NCBI GenBank assembly: GCA_037132075.1
Contig: JBAXPV010000046.1
Span: forward strand, 1-26,141
Length of the DNA stretch: 26,141 nt
Origin: JBAXPV01 sp037132075
Lineage (GTDB): Bacteria; Bacteroidota; Bacteroidia; Bacteroidales; CAIXZF01
Direction: 5' to 3'
The notes beneath the pieces are model-generated. The model did no database searches, was not told the DNA's origin, and saw only the letters and a list, made by a program, of their open reading frames with translations. Shown piece by piece: positions 7,196-15,601 of this stretch (the first letter of the stretch is position 1; every line of letters begins with the position of its first letter). Position numbers and translations under genes: made by a program.

Positions 7196-8467
7196 TTATT
7201 TTATCAGCAATTGTGCTGTATACCGACTTCTTTGCTCCAAAAGAACTTTAGACTTTCCTGTAACTTCTTTGATCAATTTGGAATTGTAATTACGGATCGT
7301 TATCAAACGTAACTTTTCATTATAAAGAATCCGGAAATCATCCTGTAACTCTCCAACAAGCTCTTCTAACTTAGGCCCTGGATGGTCGATACAAATGGAA
7401 AAGCTGATTGCCGAATTTTGCATGAGGTTGATTTTAACACTCAAGGCTGAAAGCACTCCGAATATCACATGAAGCTGATGTTCATCCACATAGGAGAAAT
7501 CGCGAGGATTAAAAGTGATCAGGACCTGTTCTTCTTTAAAAATAAAAGAAGGAATGATCGTGGTGCCTTCCGTTTCTGCAGAAACGAGAGTCCCATCAGC
7601 CTCCGGATCAATGAAAGACATGATTCTTAATGGAATTTTTTTATTTTGGAGTGGCTTGATGGTGTTTGGGTGTAACACCGAAGCCCCGTAGAATGCCAAT
7701 TCGAGCGTCTCAGCATAGGAGATTCGCGGGATAAGAAGGGCATTGGGGAAATATTTAGGATCAGCATTCAAGAGACCGGGAACATCTTTCCAGATGATTA
7801 CTTCTTCAGCATCCATGGCAAATGCCAGGATCGCTGCTGTAAAATCGGAACCTTCCCGGGCAAGTGTTGTAGTGGCTCCATCATCTGAACGACCAATAAA
7901 ACCCTGGGTCAGGGCTATCTTCTGAAAAAGAGGAACCGCAAAGAATGGTGACAAAAATGTATGAACGGCGTTATTGGTTTTTTCCCAATTCACTTTACCT
8001 TCACGGTAATGATTATCGGTTTGTATCCACTCCCGGGCATCAAACCAGGTATTGGTGATTCCTTTTCTATCGAGAAAATCACTGACGATAACCGAAGAAA
8101 ACAATTCACCAAATGAGACAATCTGATCATATTCAAAATCATAATTACCGCCCGGTTCTGCAGTGAGATAATCTTCAAGTTTTGCAAAAAGCTCATCCAA
8201 TTGCCGGTAAATAGCATGTAACTTATCAGGGAAGAGATCCTGGGCAATGCCAATATGAAAATCCCTGATCTTGTTAAAAACATTGAACTTGTCGGGGTCA
8301 TCGTAGAAATAAGCTGCAGTGAGTTGTTCCAGCACATTGGTGGTTTTAGCCATGGCCGACACGACAACGATGAGATCTGAATCAGGATACCTTGATAAAA
8401 TTGCAGCAAGGTTCCTGACACCGGCCGCATCTTTAACAGAGGCCCCTCCAAATTTGAATACTTTCAT
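7196..8467 (-). CDS. Aspartate kinase
   Basis: 423 residues. It phosphorylates L-aspartate, the first step toward Lys, Thr, Met and diaminopimelate for peptidoglycan. The start MKVFKFGGASVKD carries the KFGGxS nucleotide-binding motif. The kinase core continues with GRSDDGATTTLAREGSD and WKDVPGLLNADP, then the conserved ETLELAFYGASVLHPNTI. Residues of about 305-423 form two ACT-type regulatory domains (FNPRDFSYVDEHQLHVIFGV, then LRLITIRNYN), which normally bind the feedback inhibitor. There is no fused homoserine dehydrogenase, so this is a monofunctional enzyme, slightly short for the family. The gene stands alone on the minus strand and shares a divergent regulatory region with the bisphosphatase gene. 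Confidence 0.92.
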   Translation of the reverse strand: MKVFKFGGASVKDAAGVRNLAAILSRYPDSDLIVVVSAMAKTTNVLEQLTAAYFYDDPDKFNVFNKIRDFHIGIAQDLFPDKLHAIYRQLDELFAKLEDYLTAEPGGNYDFEYDQIVSFGELFSSVIVSDFLDRKGITNTWFDAREWIQTDNHYREGKVNWEKTNNAVHTFLSPFFAVPLFQKIALTQGFIGRSDDGATTTLAREGSDFTAAILAFAMDAEEVIIWKDVPGLLNADPKYFPNALLIPRISYAETLELAFYGASVLHPNTIKPLQNKKIPLRIMSFIDPEADGTLVSAETEGTTIIPSFIFKEEQVLITFNPRDFSYVDEHQLHVIFGVLSALSVKINLMQNSAISFSICIDHPGPKLEELVGELQDDFRILYNEKLRLITIRNYNSKLIKEVTGKSKVLLEQRSRYTAQLLIK

Positions 8468-8541
8468 AATTTCACAGATTTGATCTTTAACCGATTCCCC
8501 TCAAAATTAAGAGGCGCCCTGAATTAAAAAGGGATTCATTG

Positions 8542-8574
8542 CAAAAATACGCTCCGGCATCTAATCTGATGCAA
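8542..8574 (-). promoter_or_regulatory. Candidate promoter for aspartate kinase
   Basis: On the minus strand TATTTTTG (8549-8542) matches TAnnTTTG. TTG at 8574-8572 lies 22 bases upstream, slightly wide. The leader to the ATG at 8467 would be about 65-70 bases. Confidence 0.45.
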
Positions 8575-8621
8575 TCTGCCGAACATTTTCTTTATTTTAA
8601 ATTAAGTTAGCTTGAATTCAT

Positions 8622-8652
8622 TGATAAATTACGCTATAAATGTCGATCTTTG
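8622..8652 (+). promoter_or_regulatory. Candidate promoter for fructose-1,6-bisphosphatase
   Basis: TTG at 8622-8624 is followed after 20 bases by GATCTTTG (8645-8652), one base off TAnnTTTG and continuing as GCA. It ends 15 bases before the ATG at 8668, so the leader would be very short. Confidence 0.5.
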
Positions 8653-8667
8653 CACAAAATCAATTAA

Positions 8668-9687
8668 ATGAAGACTTTAATACAATTCATCAATGAATCA
8701 CAGGCAGATTTCCCGGCTGCCTCAGGTGATTTCAGCCGATTACTCAATGATATTGGCATCGCTGCAAAAATCGTTAACAGGGAAATCAATAAAGCAGGGC
8801 TGGCAGATATTCTGGGTGATTATGGCTCTGTAAATATCCAGGGAGAAAGCCAGAAAAAATTGGACGTTTTTGCTAACGAACAATTTATCAAAGCGTTACG
8901 ATTTGGCGGTCAGGTATGTGCCATTGCTTCAGAAGAAGACGATGATATCATTGTTTTTGACAATCCTACTTCCAATAAAGGCAATTATGTTGTTGCGATG
9001 GATCCCCTTGATGGAAGTAGTAATATTGAAGTGAATGTTTCCATTGGAACTATTTTTACCATATATAAACGTATCTCTGAAGTAGGTACACCAGGTACTG
9101 TGAACGACTTATTACAAAGCGGGAATGCAGTTGTTGCCGCTGGATATGTTATTTATGGCTCGTCGACCATGATGGTTTTTTCAACCGGAAATGGCGTAAA
9201 TGGATTTACCTATGACCCTTCAGTCGGGCTTTTCCTCCTCTCCCACCCCAATATTCGTATTCCTGATGATGGGACAATTTATTCGATCAATGAGGCAAAC
9301 TATATCTACTTCCCTGAAGGCGTAAAAGAATATCTGAAATATTGCCAGGAAGACCATAAGCCTACCAATCGTCCCTATAACACCCGTTACATCGGGTCGA
9401 TGGTGGCTGACTTTCACCGTAACCTTTTAAAAGGTGGTATTTACATTTATTCGGGAACTACCAAGAATCCTTCCGGAAAGCTGCGTTTGCAATATGAATG
9501 TGTTCCTATGGCTTACCTGGCGGAACAAGCAGGCGGAAAGTCTTCTGATGGTTTTCTCCGCACATTGGATATCATACCTTATACGATCCACCAGCGCTCA
9601 CCTGTCTTTATCGGTTCTAAAAACATGGTCGATAAGGCTGAGTACTTTATGAATAAGTTCTCTAAAAATTTCTGTGAAATTAAATAG
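8668..9687 (+). CDS. fbp: Class I fructose-1,6-bisphosphatase
   Basis: 339 residues, the usual length of class I enzymes. It hydrolyses fructose 1,6-bisphosphate to fructose 6-phosphate in gluconeogenesis. The metal site is visible: acidic residues in ASEEDDD (87-93) and MDPLDGSSN (111-119). The sugar-phosphate side has GGIYIYSGTTKNPSGKLRLQ, and the late YECVPMAYLAEQAGGKSSDG motif is intact. The start is set by the promoter-like site just upstream. Mfd follows 29 bases after the stop with no promoter seen between them, so the two may be co-transcribed. Together with the phosphofructokinase at 4226-5455 this region holds both directions of the F6P/FBP step. Confidence 0.95.
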   Translation: MKTLIQFINESQADFPAASGDFSRLLNDIGIAAKIVNREINKAGLADILGDYGSVNIQGESQKKLDVFANEQFIKALRFGGQVCAIASEEDDDIIVFDNPTSNKGNYVVAMDPLDGSSNIEVNVSIGTIFTIYKRISEVGTPGTVNDLLQSGNAVVAAGYVIYGSSTMMVFSTGNGVNGFTYDPSVGLFLLSHPNIRIPDDGTIYSINEANYIYFPEGVKEYLKYCQEDHKPTNRPYNTRYIGSMVADFHRNLLKGGIYIYSGTTKNPSGKLRLQYECVPMAYLAEQAGGKSSDGFLRTLDIIPYTIHQRSPVFIGSKNMVDKAEYFMNKFSKNFCEIK

Positions 9688-9716
9688 GTAAGCAACAAAT
9701 CTTTAACCTCAATTTC

Positions 9717-12700
9717 TTGGAGCTTCTTCAGCATTACCGGAAATCTGAATCGCTTGGAAAGCTGCTGAATGAACTCAGGAACCCTGAGATTAGAAGGCTG
9801 CAAATCAAAGGCTTATCTGGGTCTATGGCGGCAATTTACGCTGCGGCCTGTACCAAAGAAATCAAGCAAAGCTACCTTTTCCTGATGGCCGATAAGGAAA
9901 GTGCTGCCTATTTCTTCAATGACCTTGAGAATCTTTTCGGCGAAAAAGACCTGGCGCCACTCGAAAAAAGCATCTGTTTCTTTCCAACTGCTTACAAAAG
10001 ACCTTATAACATCGATGACTTCGACAATGCGAACGTATTAAGCCGTTCAGAAGTAATCAACCGTTTTGCCAGCGGGAATGCTCCAATGGTTGTCATCACC
10101 TACCCGGAAGCACTTTCTGAAAAAGTAATCAGCAAAGCTTATCTCGACCGCGTCTCATTTAAAGTTGATAAAGGAATGGACCTGAGTGTCGATTTCCTTT
10201 GTGATATGTTCTCTGAGTTCGGATTTGAGAGGGAAGAATTCGTCATAGAACCTGGTCAATTTTCTTTAAGAGGTGGTATCGTTGACGTTTTTTCTTATTC
10301 CGACGACTATCCCTATCGAATTGAATTCCTGGGAGATGAGATTGAAACGATCCGAAAATTTGACCCGGTCACCCAGTTGTCACGTGAACAGCTGGAGCAC
10401 GTATCCATTCTCCCCAATGTTCATGACCGGACACTGAAAGAAAAACGCCGTTCTTTCCTTTCGCTTTTAAATAAACATTCCATCATCTGGGTGGAAGACA
10501 TGACTTTTACGCTGGAGAAAACAGAGCAGGAATTTCAGAAGGTTTGTAAGACCTTTGATGAAAAGACAAGCCCAGTGGCGCATCTTGCACCAGCAGAGCT
10601 CTTCATGGACCCTAAGGCATTAATGGAAGAGCTTCTTGATTATAAACTTATAGAATTCGGGAAGCACTTCCATTTCCAGCATCCTGATGTCATCACGGCT
10701 GACAGCTCCCCACAGCCTGTCTTTCACAAGAACTTTGAACTCTTGCTTGCCAACCTTGAAGAAAATGTCTTCAAAGGATACCGGAACCTGATTCTTGTCG
10801 ACAATGCAAAGCAAGAGGAACGGATCCAAAAGATATTAAAGGATCTGCTGCCTAAAGGAGGCAAAGAAAACGAGCTCTATTATCAAACCCGTGAGATATC
10901 GCTTCATGAAGGCTTTGTAGATCACCAGGAAAAGCTGGCTTGCTACACAGATCACCAGATCTTTGACCGTTTTCACCGCTTTCATCTAAGGGAAAGCTAC
11001 AGTGCGAAGGAAGCGCTGACGATCCGAGATCTTTACAGCCTTAAACCCGGTGATTACGTTACACATATCGATCACGGGCTGGGACGTTTCGACGGATTGG
11101 AAAAAATCGAAAACAACGGAAAGGAGCAGGAAGCCATCAGGCTCATCTACCACAACAACGACATTTTATATGTCAGCATACATTCTTTGCATCGAATTGC
11201 CAAATATATCGGCAAAGATGGGACGCCACCTTCCCTGAACCGATTGGGTTCTGCCACCTGGAGTAAGGTAAAGGAGAACACCAAGAAGAAAGTCAAGGAC
11301 ATTGCCAAAGATCTCATCAAATTATATGCAGAACGCAGACGCGCCAAGGGTTTTAGCTTTTCGGCGGATACGTACCTGCAGCATGAGCTGGAAGCTTCTT
11401 TCATCTTTGAGGACACCCCTGACCAGGTAAAAGCCACGGCCGACATTAAAAAAGACCTGGAAGCAGATTTTCCAATGGACAGGCTGATCTGTGGTGATGT
11501 GGGCTTTGGCAAGACTGAAATTGCTATACGTGCCGCCTTTAAAGCTGTTGCCGACAGCAAACAGGTTGGAATCCTTGTCCCTACTACGATACTGGCGATG
11601 CAGCATTATAAAACCTTCAGCAGCCGGCTCGATAAATTCCCTTGCCGTGTAGAATATGTAAACCGTTTTCGTTCTGCCAAAGAACAGAAAGAGGTACTGA
11701 AAGATCTGGCAGCCGGTAAAGTTGATATTTTAATCGGGACACACCGGATCTTAAGCCAGGATATCAAATTCAAAGACCTGGGATTGCTGATCATCGATGA
11801 GGAACAAAAGTTCGGCGTTGCAGCAAAAGAAAAGCTCAAACAGTTTAAAATTAATGTTGACAATCTGACGCTTACCGCCACACCCATACCAAGGACACTG
11901 CAGTTTTCGATGATGGGAGCGCGAGACCTGAGCATCATCAGCACGCCGCCACCGAACCGGCAACCTGTTCAGACAGAGCTCAGGCCCTTTGATGAGAATG
12001 TAATCCGCGACGGTATCATGTATGAAATTGAACGTGGCGGGCAGGTTTTCTTTGTACATACGAGGGTTCAAAATATCATGGATGTGGCTGGGATGATACA
12101 GCGCTTTTGTCCGGATGTGCGGGTGGCTACAGCCCATGGCCAAATGGAAGGCCACAAGCTGGAAAAGGTAATGATGGAATTCATCGAAGGAGAATATGAT
12201 GTATTGGTAGCTACGACCATCATTGAAAGCGGCCTTGACATCCCGAATGTCAACACCATCTTTATCAATGAGGCGCATCATTACGGACTGAGCGATCTTC
12301 ACCAATTACGCGGACGCGTGGGCAGATCGAATAAGAAGGCATTCTGTTATCTACTAGCTCCTCCCCTGGTGGCCTTAACGGAAGAAGCCCGCAAACGTCT
12401 AAAAGCTATAGAGGAATTCAGTGATCTTGGCAGCGGATTCAACATCGCTATGCGCGACCTCGACATCCGCGGTGCCGGAAACTTACTGGGGGCTGAACAA
12501 AGCGGCTTTATCACCGACATAGGGTATGAGATGTATTTGAAAATTTTGGATGAAGCCATGATGGAACTCAAAGAAAAAGAATTCCCTGAATTACTGGAAG
12601 ATAGAGGTGAAAATTATGTCAGGGACTGCAGCATCGAGACTGACTTTGAAATCATGATTCCTGACGAATATGTGAGCCAGACTATTGAACGACTGAATCT

Positions 12701-13070
12701 CTATAAAGAACTGGATAGTATTGATACAGAAGACGGTATCCTTCAATTCCAGGAACGGCTAATTGACCGTTTTGGTCCGATTCCAAGGCAGACCACTGAT
12801 TTGTTTAATGCACTCAGGCTGCGATGGGAAGCCAAAAGCATGGGTTTTGAAAAACTCGTCATGAAGAATAAAAACCTGACAGGCTATTTCGTCTCAAATC
12901 CAGAGTCTTCCTATTACGAAAGTGCAAAATTCACCAAGGTCCTTGACTATGTGACCACCCACCCTGGCAAATGCAAGATGAAAGAAGGCACCGAACGATT
13001 AAGCCTGAGCTTCACCCAGATTGACAGCCTGGATTCTGCATTGGTATTGCTGCGGGGAATAACGGTATAG
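9717..13070 (+). CDS. mfd: Transcription-repair coupling factor Mfd
   Basis: 1117 residues. Mfd removes RNA polymerase stalled at DNA damage and recruits the UvrABC excision machinery. The N-terminal about 350 residues are the UvrB-homology region, with RGGIVDVFSY visible. The RNA polymerase-interacting, CarD-like domain begins near residue 440 (LKPGDYVTHIDHGLGRFDG). The translocase has Walker A GDVGFGKTE (593-601), Walker B DEEQ (694-697), TATPIPRTLQ, and the second lobe TTIIESGLDIPNVN and QLRGRVGRS. The C-terminal part is the TRCF domain (FEIMIPDEYV). The start codon is TTG: there is an in-frame stop at 9681-9683 and no ATG between it and the conserved N-terminus. A non-ATG start on a low-abundance repair enzyme may keep expression low. 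Confidence 0.95.
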   Translation: MELLQHYRKSESLGKLLNELRNPEIRRLQIKGLSGSMAAIYAAACTKEIKQSYLFLMADKESAAYFFNDLENLFGEKDLAPLEKSICFFPTAYKRPYNIDDFDNANVLSRSEVINRFASGNAPMVVITYPEALSEKVISKAYLDRVSFKVDKGMDLSVDFLCDMFSEFGFEREEFVIEPGQFSLRGGIVDVFSYSDDYPYRIEFLGDEIETIRKFDPVTQLSREQLEHVSILPNVHDRTLKEKRRSFLSLLNKHSIIWVEDMTFTLEKTEQEFQKVCKTFDEKTSPVAHLAPAELFMDPKALMEELLDYKLIEFGKHFHFQHPDVITADSSPQPVFHKNFELLLANLEENVFKGYRNLILVDNAKQEERIQKILKDLLPKGGKENELYYQTREISLHEGFVDHQEKLACYTDHQIFDRFHRFHLRESYSAKEALTIRDLYSLKPGDYVTHIDHGLGRFDGLEKIENNGKEQEAIRLIYHNNDILYVSIHSLHRIAKYIGKDGTPPSLNRLGSATWSKVKENTKKKVKDIAKDLIKLYAERRRAKGFSFSADTYLQHELEASFIFEDTPDQVKATADIKKDLEADFPMDRLICGDVGFGKTEIAIRAAFKAVADSKQVGILVPTTILAMQHYKTFSSRLDKFPCRVEYVNRFRSAKEQKEVLKDLAAGKVDILIGTHRILSQDIKFKDLGLLIIDEEQKFGVAAKEKLKQFKINVDNLTLTATPIPRTLQFSMMGARDLSIISTPPPNRQPVQTELRPFDENVIRDGIMYEIERGGQVFFVHTRVQNIMDVAGMIQRFCPDVRVATAHGQMEGHKLEKVMMEFIEGEYDVLVATTIIESGLDIPNVNTIFINEAHHYGLSDLHQLRGRVGRSNKKAFCYLLAPPLVALTEEARKRLKAIEEFSDLGSGFNIAMRDLDIRGAGNLLGAEQSGFITDIGYEMYLKILDEAMMELKEKEFPELLEDRGENYVRDCSIETDFEIMIPDEYVSQTIERLNLYKELDSIDTEDGILQFQERLIDRFGPIPRQTTDLFNALRLRWEAKSMGFEKLVMKNKNLTGYFVSNPESSYYESAKFTKVLDYVTTHPGKCKMKEGTERLSLSFTQIDSLDSALVLLRGITV

Positions 13071-13270
13071 TTATCTTTTTTTAAGACTCACCATGGAGGT
13101 GCGGGGTCGCGGAGTTACGCAAAATGAGGCCCCAATTTCGTTAATCGATAAATATCGTGATGTCAACCAACACAAAGGATTGTATTGGCGACGGATCTTC
13201 AATTATATTGCCAGCGTCTCTATACGTTATATACATTTTTAATGGCAATCAGCTTGTCTTGTCGTCTGGA
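13071..13270. other. Intergenic region between convergent mfd and the acetyltransferase gene
   Basis: 200 bases with no supported gene. A short G-rich piece near 13090-13115 (gaggtgcggggtcgcggagt) looks like a fragment of an interspersed repeat, and a small palindrome (cgataaatatcg) lies at 13145-13156. No clear terminator hairpin is visible. Confidence 0.4.
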
Positions 13271-13795
13271 TTAGTTATTCAATATTAGTTTCATCATGAT
13301 GTCAGTCTGTTCCTCATTTCCAAATTTGAATCTGTGTTTGCCAAACGCAACGAAACCGTTTTTCTTATAAAAGTTTATCGCTCTTGGATTTTCATCCCAA
13401 ACACCCAACCAAACATATTCTGATTTTTTCTGCCTGGCTATTTGGATTGCCTGGGCAAAAAGTACTTGTCCTACATTCTTTCCGTGATATTCTTTTAAAA
13501 CATAAATGCGTTCAATTTCAAGAGCCTTCTCATCTTGTAGCTCTGTTTGCGACCGTCCAAAATTTAGTTTTAGATAGCCTATAACGTTGTCGGCAAGTAT
13601 AGCAAAGTAAAATTCAGCGTTCTTGTCATTTAATTCAGCAGTGAGTTTTTCAACAGAAAATCCTTCTGCTAAATATTTTGTCATATTCTCTTCAGTATTT
13701 CCCTTTGAAAATGTTTCAAAGAATGTTTGCCTGCCGATAGATCGCAGTGCGTCAATGTTGGATAAAGAAACTCTTACGATCTCAATTGTATCCAT
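13271..13795 (-). CDS. GNAT-family N-acetyltransferase, PaiA-like
   Basis: 174 residues. It should transfer an acetyl group from acetyl-CoA to an amine. The start contains FFETFSKGNTEENMTKYL, close to the TF...N..ENM..YL signature of PaiA-type spermidine/spermine acetyltransferases. The acetyl-CoA binding turn is visible as LKEYHGKNVGQVLF, a variant of the Q/RxxGxG/A motif. The C-terminal WDENPRAINFYKKNGF is the typical last GNAT element. Polyamine is the likely substrate but not proven. The gene is isolated, with about 200 bases on the downstream side and 290 on the upstream side containing no genes, and no functional link to Mfd or the operon beyond. That setting is typical of a horizontally acquired single-gene insertion. 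Confidence 0.85.
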   Translation of the reverse strand: MDTIEIVRVSLSNIDALRSIGRQTFFETFSKGNTEENMTKYLAEGFSVEKLTAELNDKNAEFYFAILADNVIGYLKLNFGRSQTELQDEKALEIERIYVLKEYHGKNVGQVLFAQAIQIARQKKSEYVWLGVWDENPRAINFYKKNGFVAFGKHRFKFGNEEQTDIMMKLILNN

Positions 13796-13911
13796 TTTCA
13801 GAACAGTTTTGTCAGTCGAAGCAAATTTGCCACAAAAATTGTTTTCACAAAAATTTCATGATGAGACGATTACCTCCAACGCTAATCATATATCGGAAAA
13901 ATAAATTTACA

Positions 13912-13982
13912 AAATCTGCGTAGATCCGCGTAATCTGCGGACAAATATTTTCGAAACTTAACGCGAAGGCACGCATGCACAG
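13912..13982 (+). repeat. Orphan ATCTGCG-type interspersed repeat
   Basis: The stretch aaatctgcgtagatccgcg and the following taatctgcgg are degenerate copies of a unit of about 10 bases. Then comes cgcgaaggcacgcatgcac, the beginning of a second repeat type. Such runs are familiar near GxxExxY genes in many genomes; here there is no such gene next to it. It fills most of the gap between the acetyltransferase and the acyl-CoA dehydrogenase, whose remaining bases show nothing else. Confidence 0.6.
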
Positions 13983-14085
13983 CCTTAGGCTAAAGAAGCA
14001 AATAACAAACAGCAATTCGCTAAACTCGTGGATAGTATTGTAAGTAAGAAGTGAAGGAGATACAAGAAGCACCAAGTGAAAGAGA

Positions 14086-15594
14086 TTAGAAATCCCGCCA
14101 GTAACTTCTGTCCTGATAATCCTCAACCAGGCTGAAGTCATTACCAAACCGAAAGCCATTCATCAGCTGTGAGACTTCCATTTGCAGGAAGGTAGTAGCA
14201 GCTTCAATCAGATCATGACGAAAGCCCTTCTCCCCAAGAATAATGACGAGATCCAGTGCAAAAACATCAGCAATGACACGACCCAGGGTATATTGTTTCC
14301 GCTGGCTTAGCTGACTGTCCAAATCCACATTGATCAGGACCTTCATGCTTTCTGCAGCTCTGCTGAATGAGGAATGTGACTTAAGAAAACGGTAAAAGTT
14401 CTTTTCTTTCCCATTTTTCATTCCCTTCAAAAGGTTTTCAGTGATCTGCACATTCAGAATGTCGTTAGAACCTTCAAAAATCTGGAAAGGCCTGCTGTCG
14501 ACTGTTGCCCGGCCGGAAATATGATCAAGTTTATATCCTTTTGCCCCAACCAGTTGTAACAATGACTGGGCACATTCCTGCATGAGGTCGGTAACCAGTG
14601 ACTTTATGGAATTGGCTTCCAGTCCATATTGAACCAGGTCGTTTTGGGTATGGGCATTCTGACTTCCATAGGCACACATGGCGGAACAGATTGTATAACA
14701 AGCCTGGATTCGGGCCAAACGAAACTGAACCTGGTCATAGGTCAGGTGTGACTTGCCTCCACTCGTCCTGTTCCTGCAATGGGTCACCGCTTCGTCAAGA
14801 ATACGTTTGATAAATCCCATGGCGATGCCAGGCATCATAATGCGTGAATGATGCAAGATATCCAACATCATATTCACACCGGAAGTAGTGGGTATCAGGC
14901 GCTGAACGGCTGGAATGCGAACATCAATGCGGTTACGGCCATAGGGGATCATATACAATCCCAGGTTGTTAAAGAATTCCTCAACAACAATAGTTTGGTC
15001 AGGGCCATTGACGTCACAGATAAAAAAGTCGATGTCGCGTTGCAAGTGTCCCGACGCAGACTTCTGACGGGCAGTGAGGAGCCAGTAATCGGCCCAACCT
15101 GTCAGACCGGCCCAGTGTTTCATTCCCTTCAGTTGATAATAGCCGTTGTTCTGTGTATGAAAGGTCTGCATATGTAAGGCATCACTGCCATGATCAGGTT
15201 CAGTGATCATAAGACCACCCATCTTTTTGTTCTGCAAAAAGTCACCCAGAACTTTAACCCGCGACTCTTCGCTGGCATATTTCGACAAAGGTTGTAAAAA
15301 CAAAGCCATATTGATCCCGAAAGTAAGCGATAAAGCCAGGGACTCATAAGAAGCAGCTTCCAGTACAGCCAGCACTTCAGAAGGTTTGTCGCCCCTGCCG
15401 CCATATTCTGTAGGAATGCATACCGAAAGAGGATTCACTGACATAATCTCCCGCATCATAAATGGGGGTAGCCCGCGTTGGATGCTGATCCTGTCGAGCC
15501 TGTCGCGCGTATGAAAGGAATGGCTTATCTTATGCTTTAAGACATTCAGGAAATCCGGAAAAGAATCTTGTAAATTCTGTGAAGTGCTGTCCAT
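14086..15594 (-). CDS. Acyl-CoA dehydrogenase family protein
   Basis: 502 residues, longer than the roughly 380 of classical members. It is expected to be an FAD-dependent enzyme that oxidises an acyl thioester at the alpha-beta bond. Seen are an N-terminal helical region with PTEYGGRGDKPSEVLAVLE, the flavin-binding middle domain with LMITEPDHGSDALHMQT, and the C-terminal helical domain with RPFQIFEGSNDILNVQITEN, where the Glu of FEGSND sits at the usual catalytic-base position. About 100 extra residues follow that motif. It is the last gene of the six-gene minus-strand run: its ATG lies 7 bases after the stop of the T9SS protein, so co-transcription is likely although a metabolic link to the surface proteins is not evident. 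Its substrate cannot be predicted. Confidence 0.85.
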   Translation of the reverse strand: MDSTSQNLQDSFPDFLNVLKHKISHSFHTRDRLDRISIQRGLPPFMMREIMSVNPLSVCIPTEYGGRGDKPSEVLAVLEAASYESLALSLTFGINMALFLQPLSKYASEESRVKVLGDFLQNKKMGGLMITEPDHGSDALHMQTFHTQNNGYYQLKGMKHWAGLTGWADYWLLTARQKSASGHLQRDIDFFICDVNGPDQTIVVEEFFNNLGLYMIPYGRNRIDVRIPAVQRLIPTTSGVNMMLDILHHSRIMMPGIAMGFIKRILDEAVTHCRNRTSGGKSHLTYDQVQFRLARIQACYTICSAMCAYGSQNAHTQNDLVQYGLEANSIKSLVTDLMQECAQSLLQLVGAKGYKLDHISGRATVDSRPFQIFEGSNDILNVQITENLLKGMKNGKEKNFYRFLKSHSSFSRAAESMKVLINVDLDSQLSQRKQYTLGRVIADVFALDLVIILGEKGFRHDLIEAATTFLQMEVSQLMNGFRFGNDFSLVEDYQDRSYWRDF

Positions 15595-15601
15595 GCTATA
15601 C

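Noticed and set aside
11751..12305. 184-codon open frame antisense to mfd
   Set aside because: Overlaps the conserved translocase region of mfd, with no recognisable protein features.
13845..14159. 104-codon minus-strand frame between the acetyltransferase and the acyl-CoA dehydrogenase
   Set aside because: Much of its translation (CPQITRIYADF) is the interspersed ATCTGCG repeat read as protein, and it overlaps the end of the dehydrogenase gene.
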